Shown one piece after another: positions 15,101-27,100 of a stretch of DNA of 64,000 nucleotides. Where the stretch lies: the NCBI RefSeq assembly GCF_963662255.1, contig NC_085055.1, positions 8,099,602 through 8,163,601 on the forward strand, given 5' to 3'. Origin of the DNA: Cinclus cinclus. Taxonomy: Eukaryota > Chordata > Aves > Passeriformes > Cinclidae. The translations under genes were made by a program, and so were the position numbers. The notes under the pieces were generated by a model. That model did not search any database, had not been told where the DNA came from, and was given only the letters and a program-made list of their open reading frames with translations. Position 1 is the stretch's first letter. Each line of letters starts with the position of its first letter.

Positions 15101-18100
15101 AAGCCAAAATTAAGGGCAAGAGGATTTTGTGCACTGCTGGAGTGCTTTCTTAAAAGTCCTCAAGAAGTGATCACCTGTACAGATCTGTGGCACAGGATAG
15201 TGTTAGTGCAAGGCCTCACATTTCCATTCCAAGTTCTCAGTTCAGAGCACAGCAGAATAGAAGAGATTGTAAATAATTTGTTAATGCTGGTGCTTTGTTA
15301 GGTTTACCTCAACACATTGTGCAACTACTTGATCTTTTAGTTCTTTTTTCTCCCCCCTTTTTCATGCTGTGCATGTCGTCAGATATTGAAACCTAACAGG
15401 CAAATGGTAAGAGTTTAGAAGAGCAGGAGATACAAAATATTGTATCTGTTACTTCATAGGATTAAAGGATGCAGCATCTGCAGTGTAAATGTGTTCAAAA
15501 ATAAAATGGTGGCAAGAACCTGTTTGTGTTTTGCATTCTAACTCTGTGACCATTGAGAGCAGTGTTAGCAAAGACACTTTCTTTCACGGGTCACTCAGGA
15601 GAAGTTTAATTTTATTTTTAAGATGAATATTGCAGCTGCTAACAAGCACATTACTTGTTAACCATTACTGTTGGTGGGACAAGTAAATCCAAGGCTTCAA
15701 GAAGGCATGTTTTCACAAAGTTCTTTAAAATTATCAGTAAATCCAGACTCATGGCTGCCTCAGTTTTGTACCTTGTATAGAGAGAAGCAGCTATGCAATC
15801 TGTCCTCAGGGTGTTGGCATGTTTTTGTCAGAGCTCTGCAACAAGAACTACAACTGTGTGAATCCCAGTTCCATGGCCCTGTGCTATACTGACACATCAG
15901 CTCTGGGATGACCCTGGTTGCCTGTCTGCATGTGGTACCTTCCTCCTTGCTTTCTTAGTCTGCTACCAGTAAACACAGAGTTGAGGATTTGGTCTTTGTT
16001 CAATTTGTCAATGGCAAAAACAGCTGTGAAACAGCAACATCTTCCCTGTGATCCCCCAGCCAGTTCCAGGCCGGACCTGGTGTAGAGTGGCAGCCCTGAA
16101 TAGCATGTGTGTAGATAGATACAGCCTCAGCATCCCTGCTTGGTTTTCAGAGCTGAGATTTTATTGTTGTAGACCTTGTTCAGAGTTTTGATAGTTTAAT
16201 TTATGTGCACAAGAGAATACAAAAGTGACATATTTCAGTGTTTCAGAATTAAGCTTAATTTTTGTGTTTATTAGCCTTGAAACAAAGTGTCTTTTCCTTA
16301 GAATTTTCTTTGTAAAATACAATGGCACCATTATTTTTGAATTGTAGAATTGTGCTTGGGGTTTAAAGTGAACCTTCATTTGATGCTGCATGTTTAAAAC
16401 TATCTGGAAGTGTTTAAACTCAAAAGTGTTTTGCACTTAAAGTGAATACCTTCCACCCAGTGTTTTCTTTCTATTGGACGCTTATAATTAATCGATCAAA
16501 TTGGTATCTTCATTTTCCTATCATTTCATATTGCTGGTTTGACTTTTTTTTTTTTCATATTTCATGTAGCCTTTGTGATGATTTGTTTTGAATCAAGAAG
16601 AAAGATGACTTGGGGGTTGTTAATTATGCTCTTATCAAAACCTGTATTTCTTCTAGTAGTGTGTGTTGTATCCTCCTTGCTTTTTTCATGATGATTACCT
16701 GTCACAAGCTTATATTTTATTTCTTTAGTGTAGCTGACTTGAGAAGGATTTAATTTACTGTGAATGCTCTTAACTGATGTTTTTCTCTTCCATGATTTTT
16801 GCCTTGCCGTTTTCTTAGATGTTTGGGAACTGGACATTTGGTACTTTGGTCTTCACCGTTATGGTTATAACTGTTACGATGAAGGTATGATATCACACTG
16901 GCTGCTCTCTGGGCTTGGATGGATAGGCACATATGTAATAAAGCAGTGAATTAAAATTGATTCCAAAATCACTGATTCTTGAGGGTTCCAGATAAGTAAC
17001 TTCTATGTTTAGTTTCAACAGTTGAAATTTTTCTTTAGTTTTTGTGTATTATAATAATATTTAGTGTTTGGGCTGGACGTTCATGAGTGTGTTCTGACTG
17101 GTATTCATCATTTTCTGTGAAGTGGGTGGAAAACAGAAGCTCACTGAAGTTATCTCTGTTTTAGATGGCACTAGAAACTCACTTCTGGACATGGATTAAC
17201 CATTTTGTTACTTGGGGATCCATTGTGTTTTATTTCATATTCTCCTTGTTTTATGGGGGGATTATCTGGTAAGTGATTTTTTTTTCTCCCCCTTTTTATC
17301 ACATATTAATGAAGCAAAAAAAGCCTGGAATATTATGTTCTACCATCTTGCTCTGAATTTTGTGACAGATTTGTGAAAAAAAAAGTTTTAAGTCTAGACT
17401 GGCCAGTTGCTTTTGGTGATTCTTTGAAAAATTTAAGAAGTGCTTCTGTGCTGTCATGTGCTCAGGGACACACAGTACCTGTCTCTGACAGCCTGTAACT
17501 ATAAAGGCATTTTTAAGAAGTAAATAGGTTCCCAGAGGTGCTGTGTAATAGGGAAATAATTTCAACAGAAGATGCTGGGGGTTTGAATCAGTAAAGTGAA
17601 ATATATTTTCCTGTAGTTTGGAGTCTGGAGAGATAGGGTGGTGATTGATTCTCTGCAACACAATTTAAAACTAAATCAGAACCTTTTCCTCCAAAGTTCA
17701 GTACCCTCTTTCCCTGGAGCTCATTTGCAGTCAGGTCCAACAGATTGCAGGACTTCACATGGACAGGGTGCAGTTGTGACTCTGCATCCTGGGTCTCGAT
17801 GTTTGATGTAAAATAAGATACACTTGAGACAGCCTGTGCTATACTTTTGTTCCCAGAAGTTCTTTTTAGTAATTGCCACTTCTTTTAACTTTTCAGGCCA
17901 TTTTTACATACCCAGGACATGTACTTTGTATTTGTTCAACTGTTGTCAAGTGGTTCTGCTTGGTTTGCCATAATCCTCATAGTAGTTGCTTGTTTGTTTA
18001 TTGATGTTGTGAAGAAAGTGCTGTACAGACATCTGCAACCAACAAGTACTGAAAAAGCTCAGGTAATATTATGCTTTTGTATCCAACTTGACCAATAGTT

Positions 18101-21100
18101 ACCCTCTTACATTGCTGTCATGTTTAATGCAGAGAAGTGTTCTCATTTTGAAATACACTTCTTGATTTAAAAATTACAAAAGTGAGGACACCATTTAACA
18201 GGGCAGTAATGTTTATGTTTAATAATTGGTAATAAAAATAATAGAATTATTTATGAAGGGGTCACTCAGTCTTCTGCATCTCAGCTTGCAGCTGTATGAA
18301 AGGATCATACTGTGCATTTTTGTACTGCTTTATAGATGGTAACTTTTTGTGTAAGTATTACAAGTATTAGAAGCTACTGTTCTAATTGGCACTGAATAGT
18401 TCTTAAAATGTGTTGGAAACAATAATTTTAAAAATACTTTAGTAAAACTTGGTTTAATTAGTATTTCTTAAATCTCAATAATTTCATATGCTGTGCATTT
18501 GATTGTTGATTCTGTAATTAAAGCTAATTGCCCATGTGGCAGTTTCACAGATTCATACACAAGGTCTAAAGTTATGCTGTGGTAATGGAATCTCCCTTCT
18601 GCCTGACACAGGCTATAAGAAAATCCTTTAAATCATCTTGGTGATATTAGACTGTCTTTTAGGTAAATATCTGTGAGGGTTTTCTTCTTTTTAGAGACAT
18701 TTATGGAGAAGTCATCCTGACCCATTGTTCTAATAGTGACTGTTTCTTTGGTTTCAGTTTTCAGTGTTTTATCTTTTTATACTTCTGCTAAACTGAGAAG
18801 GTTTCTATTACAGTTTTTGTTTTATTCACAGTTAGCTGTACGATCAAGTTAATTTTAGCACTGATAGGTAGATTGGATATGCATCTTCAGTCAGAAAGGT
18901 CGTTTTAGAATCTTCTCATCATTCTTGTGTTTCTCCTGTAATTTTCACCCTTCTTCAACCTCATCTTGAATTTTGGATTTCACCAGTGGACACAATAATC
19001 CAGCACAGTAGACCACAGTGACAAGTATGGAAATAATGAGTCCCCAGTTATATTACAGAATAACATACATCAATAACCTGTTGTCTTCTGCAGCTTCTGC
19101 ACATCTGCAGGTGGTGATGTTGGTTTCTTTCAAATCATTGATGAGAGGTCAATTAGCATAGGACCAGAAATAATGAAAGTGAATGAAGAATGCATCTGAC
19201 AGAGATATCCCATGCACAGTTATGGTCTGAAACCTCTTAGCAGCTTTCTGTCCACCTATGTGCCAGATTGATTTTGTGGTGTCCTAATTGCTTAATGCAA
19301 GTGGCAATGAGCTCTGTGCCAGAACTCCTGGCTGCACTGCATCAGTGCTGGTATCTTTAGCATCTAACCTTGTAATAACTTTGATGCAAGTGCATACTGA
19401 TTTATTTAAATTATATTACCCTTCTAATTTGTGTTTAAAAAAAAATTCATGTGGGATGTTCTCTTAATTTGCCTAGGATCAACATCATGCTGAAAAAGCC
19501 TACTACTAGCCAAAATATCCCACTAGTCCCTTTCCAAAACTGGAGTGTTGGTTGCTTTTTCCTGTTTTGGAATTTAAAAGCTAAAAGCCAAGGTAAATAA
19601 CCACTGGCTTTCACAAGACTGTTCAGATAGACCTGGTAAGACTCTGGATTGCACATGACTGCATGTCTTGGATTAGAGTGTCTGTAGGTAATGATACTTA
19701 TCTTTTTTTTCCCTTCAGAAACTAATGGCAATATTTATCAAACGCTGTCTTGCCTTCCTTGCTGTACATCACCTGTTGCTGTCTGGCGTGGCATTGGTGT
19801 GGTTCTTGAAGTTTCTCATGTTCTTGAAGTGCTTGATTTAAAACCCAAAAAGCCACGTGGATTTTCCTGCCTTTATCCATATACTTCCTGCTGCATTCTC
19901 TTGCTTTAGGAGTCCTTTCTAAAGAATTTTTGGGTTCAGTTAAATGCCATTACAGCTGTGCAGTCAAGGACACAGTAGGACTTTTTAAGAAGGAACCTTG
20001 ATGAATATCTGGCACATTTCCTGTGGCTATAGTTTGATTCCTGGCCATAGGGATTTTCCTTTGTGTATCTCTATTAGTTATCTTTTTTCTTCTTCCTTAT
20101 TTGCTTGCTGCCTTGCATTTGACAGTCAGCACTGGGGTCTCTGTTTACCAAACTACTGTCTTTTCTCTGAAAATTCTTCATTCCTGATGCTGCAAGGTCA
20201 AGGTATCTGGAACGGGATTTGACCAGAAATTCTTTAGCAGTCATCCAGTGATTTCTCTTTGTGTGTCTGATAGTGAAATTATAGCTACAGATTTGCAAAA
20301 TGAAGGCACCTCTTTGTTCCTTTCTTGAGGTTTAATCTGTTGAGATTTTCCTACTCTTGCTTTAATGGGACAATCAGTTCCACTGGATTTCATTCACTGT
20401 TCTTGCAGTGAGGAAGTGGATATAACTGAAGAGGAGCAGATGATCAGCTTAGCTCATTTGTTGTCAGGAAGTGACAGAATGCTTCTTTTATGATCATACC
20501 TCATAATTTGTGTTTAAAATTCCTAGTAAATATTTTTCTTTCCATTTCCAAGCAGAGGAAGAGACTAACTTTCAGATAGAAAGGGTTTGGAGGATATCTT
20601 TGTCCTAAATACTAAAGGTGATGACTGATGGTAATGAATTCTTTGGAAGTCATTGAAGGAGCAAATATGGAACTTTGTATATTGTCCTTTTAAATTATTT
20701 TCATAGTGTAGGTGGATCCTCTGTATAACTGAACATGTTTAATTATTCATTTTTAATTGTAGGACTACATTAGTATATTTTCATGTTGGGGGAAAGAAAA
20801 AGCTTGGTTTATAGTTACTATGCTTTTATCATGGCAAGGTAAATTATTACATGACCTAGTTCCTTGTTTATAAATTGCAGCTGTTTAAGTTATTTGTTTC
20901 TATCTGCCATCATTTAAATTCTAAACTAATCCCAAGAGCAGTGAGTAAAACGCACATTTCTCAGCTGCAAATGCTTGCCCCTATTGTTTTAATTTTTCAG
21001 AAATATTTTGTCTGTGACTTTCCTGACTTAGTGCTCTGAATTCACTGTATCTGTAGGAATCTGCCTTACCTTGATTTTATATCTTTTAGTTAGTATTAGG

Positions 21101-24100
21101 AGATAGCATCTCTGATTTGTTAGATATTACAGGTAGCTAAGGTAGTCATAAGAGAGCAGAGAAATTTAACTGATATGAGAGAGAAATTTGATAGGCTTTT
21201 AAATGTAAATATTGGTCTGTCACAGCAATTTAAATATCAGTCGTTCGTTTTGGGAAACTAAAAACTGAACATTTGACAGGCAAGCGTAAGTTGACTTTTA
21301 CAGAGGATGAGCTTGGTTAACTTTGTCCCTTAATGCACTTAAGGTGAACGTGTGTTACTGTATTTTATTTTAGTTTTGCTGTGTTTCAAGGGCTTTTTGA
21401 TGGCCTAAAGAAAAGCCATCTTATGTTTCACTGAGGTCAGATGGCCTGAAATAGCTTGTGGGCAGTTTCTCAATATAGGTTTGTTACAGAATCATAAAAG
21501 AGGAATTGGACAGTAAGGTAAATGTAAATCAAAATATACATCTTTGGGTAAAGATAAATCACAGCACTATTGAGGGGAGAAAGCAATACAGAATAAAGGT
21601 GTCTGGTAAAGCACAGACATAAAGGTGTGTAGGGCTTTTCTGTCAGTATAAAAGCAGAGGTACTTTAAGAACGGTCCTGCTAAACAGTGACTGGCTGTGA
21701 TGGTCCCAGGAACTGTCTTGAAGTTACCAGACTTGTGTTCTGTATATGATGTGTATTCCTCTTAAATAACAATGTGTTGTCCTGTGTCTTTCTCTTAGAA
21801 AATTACTGCTGCTACTTACTGACATGTGTGTTCCATCCCTTCTCTGTCCAACTGTAGATGTACTCCAACAGAGTTGCTTTAAGTGACGAGTTCATCGCAC
21901 TGCAGCCATTGTCCAGGGCAAGGAATCAGCTGAGCAAAATTAGGTAGAGTAGGAGGGACAGTTCCTCATCAACTCTTATGCATGCTCAAGGTGAACTAAC
22001 CAGTGCTGACAGAGATGGGAAGAGGCATGAATATATACTAGTGGGGTGAGAGGGCAATACCTGTAGTGCAGAAACATTCAGTTTGGTGATTTCTTGGCTT
22101 TGCTCTGTGTTTCTGAGCCAAATGCTTCTCCTAAGTAGCATGTGTTGGACGTGTTTTGTTTTGCTTTTTTTTTTAAGGAAAAAACATCCCTAGCATGATG
22201 CTCAACTTCCAGAATAAAGATAGCTGTTCTTGCATCCATTTTTAAATAATCATAGTTTCTAGCATGGTTATAATGCTTTTAGTTTCTTTATGATAAAAAA
22301 TTAACAGTGCATTTTGCATGCTGGATAATTTCAGCTTTATAAGGCTGTGACAGGAAGATCCTTATACTTCAGGCAACAATTTCTTGCAAGTTATTTGCCC
22401 ATTTTAATTTGCTTTCAATTGTGTTAAAAGAGCAGGAAATGTTTGAAGCTTGGGTGTGTCCATACCCTTGTGCAGCTGAGGCTTTTTGTGTCTGTTTTGT
22501 GCAGCTATAAAATGAGTGTTGTTTGTTTTCAATGTGTATAGATACATATTCCTAAAGGCATTTGGCTACAAAGTCCCAGAAAATTATTCAAAACAAGATC
22601 AAAACTTACATGTGTCTGTGTAGGTAAAACATGGTTCTGCAGCTCTTCAAACACACTCAGTTCAGCACATGAAATGCTGTCAAATGCTGATTCTGTTTTG
22701 TAAGACTTAAGCATTCATGATGTCTCAATCTGTTCAATTCCATCAATATCTACTTCTACATCCTACAGCAAGAATTAATGTAAAGATCTGATTCCTTTTT
22801 AATATTTTTCAAGGTGACTTTGTTGTTAAAAATGTGTAAATAGGTACCTGGAAGAGCCAGGTAACCTACATTTTAGGGGCTTAATTGCCATTTGTTTAAC
22901 CAGAAGAGAAAAGTTTTGTATTTCCTCTGAGAGTGCGCTACAACTTTACAAGGCAAAACTTGAAATGGCCATTGTGTTGTGTTAGTGACCCCAGTGTGAA
23001 ACACAACACCTTGGATTTCCAAACACCCAGGGAGATAGTGGTGGGCTGCTTTTATTTTGTTTTGAATTCAGCACTTAATAGCTTTAAAACAGACAAAGTA
23101 TGGTATAGCTTTTGAAAGCTGTTAAACTTAGCAACGTTTTGGGGAGATTCCTCTTTACAAGTTAGCCTTTCAAATTCTTAGTTTATCAGATATCTTGGTT
23201 TATCAAGTGCCTTCTAGAAACTTTGGATAAGTGTATATAAGTCTCTGTTTTCTCAACGAATTATTAAAGTGAATTGCATCAGACATCATATCTACGCCAA
23301 AGGTTTTAGAACAGAAGATTCTGTTAAAATTTAAAAAACTAAACACATCTAAATCTTCATGCAGCTGGATAGTCAAAGGAAGATAAAGCTGTCTAGGAAT
23401 GCATCACTGTAGCCATTAAAATGCTAAAACCAGGAGAATCCTTGCTAATGTGAGGCAATTTTCTTTGTATTAAACTTAGGCAAGAGTTGCAAAAAAGGAG
23501 AAATCTGTTTTGTCCATGAGTAACAAATGATTATGCAAATTCAGTTCTCTTGTAAGTCAGAATTTTCACAGTTGAGTATGAAGTATAAGCACTGGCTGCT
23601 TTCTAATATGCAGTTGAGCTTGTAAAGTGCAACATGAAGCAAACAAGGATTCAGGTTTCTCTAGTTCTTTATTCTTTGTCTTTGGACAAAGTTCATAAGT
23701 TATCCTGTGGATCCTTGTCTAAAACAGTGATTAGGAAAATCAGTTGATAGGCATAAACTACTCACTTCACTATATTAAATAAAATCTAATTTGGAGTGAA
23801 GAGCATGAGTTGGTTTCTGTGGTTTTCCCAAAACAAAAGGGCAAAGAAGGCAAAGAAAACTGTAAGATCATGAAACAAAACAGCTGCCTGGCGAATATGT
23901 AGCTGTAAAACAGCTAATCTGTCACACCTCAGTTGTACAGGCCCACCCAGGGATTGCATCCTTTGTGACTGCAGAGAACGCATGGAGGTTAGTGAAGACA
24001 CTTTGGCAGGTTTTTGTAGTTTCTAAATATGTATGAAAAGTCTCAAAAGGAGCATAACTCCAGGTTAAACTGCATTATGCCTTGTTCTGCCAAGATGCTT

Positions 24101-27100
24101 ACTCTTCTTTTGAGATCAAAAGACTTCCTTTATGAATGCAAATTAAAAGAGAACTGTGATGTTACAATAATTTTTTATTTCTGTAGGCTTCAAAGTGCGC
24201 AAAAAATGTTCAAGTTTATATTGAGTGCATTGGTGATGTGCAGTTAAGATCTTAGAGGGGATCTTCTAAGTGTCCAGGTGATTCCTGTAAGTCAGAATTG
24301 CAGTCCTGTGTGTGCCTGTTAGTCTTGACTCTGAACTCTGCTGTCTCTTTTGGAATGTGGGAAGAAGAGAAAATATGAGAAGACAGCACAGGCAGGTGCA
24401 GGTGTTGTGCTTAGTTGGAGTCTGGCTGAGCACTGCTTTCCTCCATAGCTGTCTCTCCTGTTCTTGGAATGTGTGAAATATGTATCTTAGGGTACTAACT
24501 GGGTCCCACTGTATCTCACTCCATGCTTTTATCTGTAAAAAGAGTGTTCTGTGTGCATGTATGTCTACATGTCCTGTGCTTTGTAAGAGCTGTCAGAAAT
24601 CTTAAGCCGCATTTGGGAGGCATTGCTTGGACAGATGTTTTAATTCTACTTACTGATGGGATTAACTATGTTTACAGAGTTTCTACCTTTGGACAGTGTG
24701 TTATGAACTGTACCCAGAACTGGGGAAATGTAAGACACCAGGAGGAAGGGTTTTATTTACAGAGGGCTGTCAGTGTACAGTGTTATATCCTGGGCTCTGG
24801 AGCATTTACCTTGTCACAACCAAACCCTGTTCTTCCCCCATCTCCAGCCCCATGAGTCTGAGTCTGTTGTTGCCTGGTTTTCCCTTCATCTCAGTCCAGA
24901 TCTGCTCTTCAGCTGTCTGCAGAACTCCAGGCTCCAGGCCCTGGCTTTATGGCCTTCACTCCTTGTCTGTATTTTTATTTCTAGCTCCTGTTCCATAGGA
25001 TTCCCCCGCTACAGCTTTCAGGTCTGACCCAGCCCAGCTGTGTTCCTTTTACAGCCTATGTTTTCTATAAGGAACATGTAATTTCTGAGAAAACTGCCCA
25101 AGTGGAAGCATGAATTCCCACTAGTGAGGTGTGCTAGAACACCATGATGTGCTGCACTTTGATCAAGGGTAATCTCTTCCTTTACAGACCTGTTCATTGT
25201 GTTAGCATAGCTTGGTGTTGATCTATTGGCTAATCCACAGAATCTGGCACAGGAAGATGAGGATGTAAGCAAAGAATGCACCATTTTGGATTTGATTTGA
25301 GTCACTAAAGTGCATGTACTGTGTACCTGAAGAAACTTTGGTCTAATGGCTTGGAAATAATGAAATAATTTGGCACTTATAGGTTCATTTGATGCAAAAA
25401 GTAGAAAAAGAATGGATGAAAACATCATGGCAGTGAAGTTGTTAGTTGTCAACCAACGTTCCTATATATTTTCTTTAAAAAAATTAAATCTAATTGTTTG
25501 GTATTTTGGCATACAGTACATTAAAGGTTAAAGATTGTGAGATTTGCAGTAGGAAGCAAGTTCTAACTTAATTCTGGAATAGTAATAACCTTCTCGTATC
25601 AATTTTCTGAAACATCCATGTGGGATCAGAATGTTGGTAGCTGAGACCTGGGCTCAGGAAAATGCCCTGCAGTGCTCTTTACTTGGTGTACAGAATTAAA
25701 CACATTTCCTGTTCCTCAAAATCCCAACTTTTCAGTGTGACTGAATCTTGGGTTGAAATGTCTGTCTTGTGGCATATGGAGTAACCTGCACTAAGATAAA
25801 CAAACTGAAATGGTCCTTTCTGTTAGAGGAGGGAAAACAAAACTCCAAAATCTAACAGTTTTAGATAGATTCCAAATTTGCTGGGTTTCCTTGTTGTCTG
25901 TAGAGCACAAAAAGGCCAAACGCTTTTAACATTTGGGTGCTGAGAAACTGCATTTGATCCACCAAAAATAAAAATTGCCTCTTGACCTTGTAAATATGCC
26001 TCATTCTCTCAAGACCAAGCCTGTGAAAGTTCTTGTAACGATGCAAACTGTTTTAAAGCAATGCAAGCATGGTGCTTTATAAGATTTGTTGCTTTTCTGT
26101 CCTTCCAGATGGAAGAAAAGGGTTCAGTCAGCTCAGCATGTGACATTGCTGAAAGCAGGCACAGAGGGGAGGACAATAGGCAGCTGCTAGACCCATCTTG
26201 CCTGCCCGACAGTTCTTACCTCCACTAGGTAGTACTCCCACTGTACCCTACTGTGTGTGTATTTGTTTACATATGTCATACTGAGACAGTCATTGAGCCA
26301 TCTCCAAAATACCCATATTTTTGGTATCTACAAGAAACATTGCATCATAGAATGTTGGTTTGATTTTTTTTTTTTTATCAAGCTGAATCATTCTTTAATT
26401 CTGCACCTCAGTTGCTTTTTGATTTATTGCATCCAATGGGCCATTTTCATATGAAGTATTATGTTTATTGAGATTCTAGATCTTACCTTATGAACATTCT
26501 TTATTTGACACCCAAATATTAATAATATCTGGTATTTCTCTATACTCATTCATTGTCTCTCCTACCTTATGTTTCTGAGGGTTTGTTTCAGGTCTTCAGG
26601 GAAAATTATGCCTTCTTGCCTTGCCATGCCAGGGTTTACTTTGGTATAAAGCTATGACCATAATTGTGCCCCACAGAGAGAAAGTGAGAAAAAGGGCTTT
26701 CTATCATATGTGTCTTCCTTCCAGCTAGTGGATGTAAATACAAAAATCCATGTCCACCAGGCATTATAAACATTATATCTACATATAAAATTTAGTTGAG
26801 TTTTTTCATCCTTAATGTGCTCACGGTGTCTCTTTACACTTAAGTGTGAGTTTGACAGAACAGAATTGTTGTTTCCAGGCTTATGTAAAGTCTCAAGTGC
26901 TGTTGTTAAAAGAAGTGATACTAACTTAGGGAAAAGTTGTGGTTCAGGCATGATCCTAGCTTTTTGTATCTGACTTGTGAAGAATAGAGGAGATTCTCCA
27001 AAAAAAGAGACATTATGCCTCCAAATCCAGAGTTGAAGGTTTGCTCCTTGGAGCTTGTTTGGGTTACTCTTGGTTCCTCTTTCTGACAGTCTTTGGATAA

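Noticed and set aside
18950..19380. Possible ancient interspersed repeat in the large ATP11B intron
   Set aside because: It has a repeat-like feel, but I could not align it with any family I know.
19731..19909. Second alternative ATP11B exon after ttttttttcccttcag
   Set aside because: The acceptor looks good, but the phase-0 frame has no flippase-like or coding-like character. A long T/C tract before AG is common by chance.
21484..21525. CR1 retrotransposon end (cagaatcataaaagagga)
   Set aside because: It faintly resembles a CR1 3' terminus but lacks the terminal octamer repeats and any longer match. A repeat-library search would be needed.
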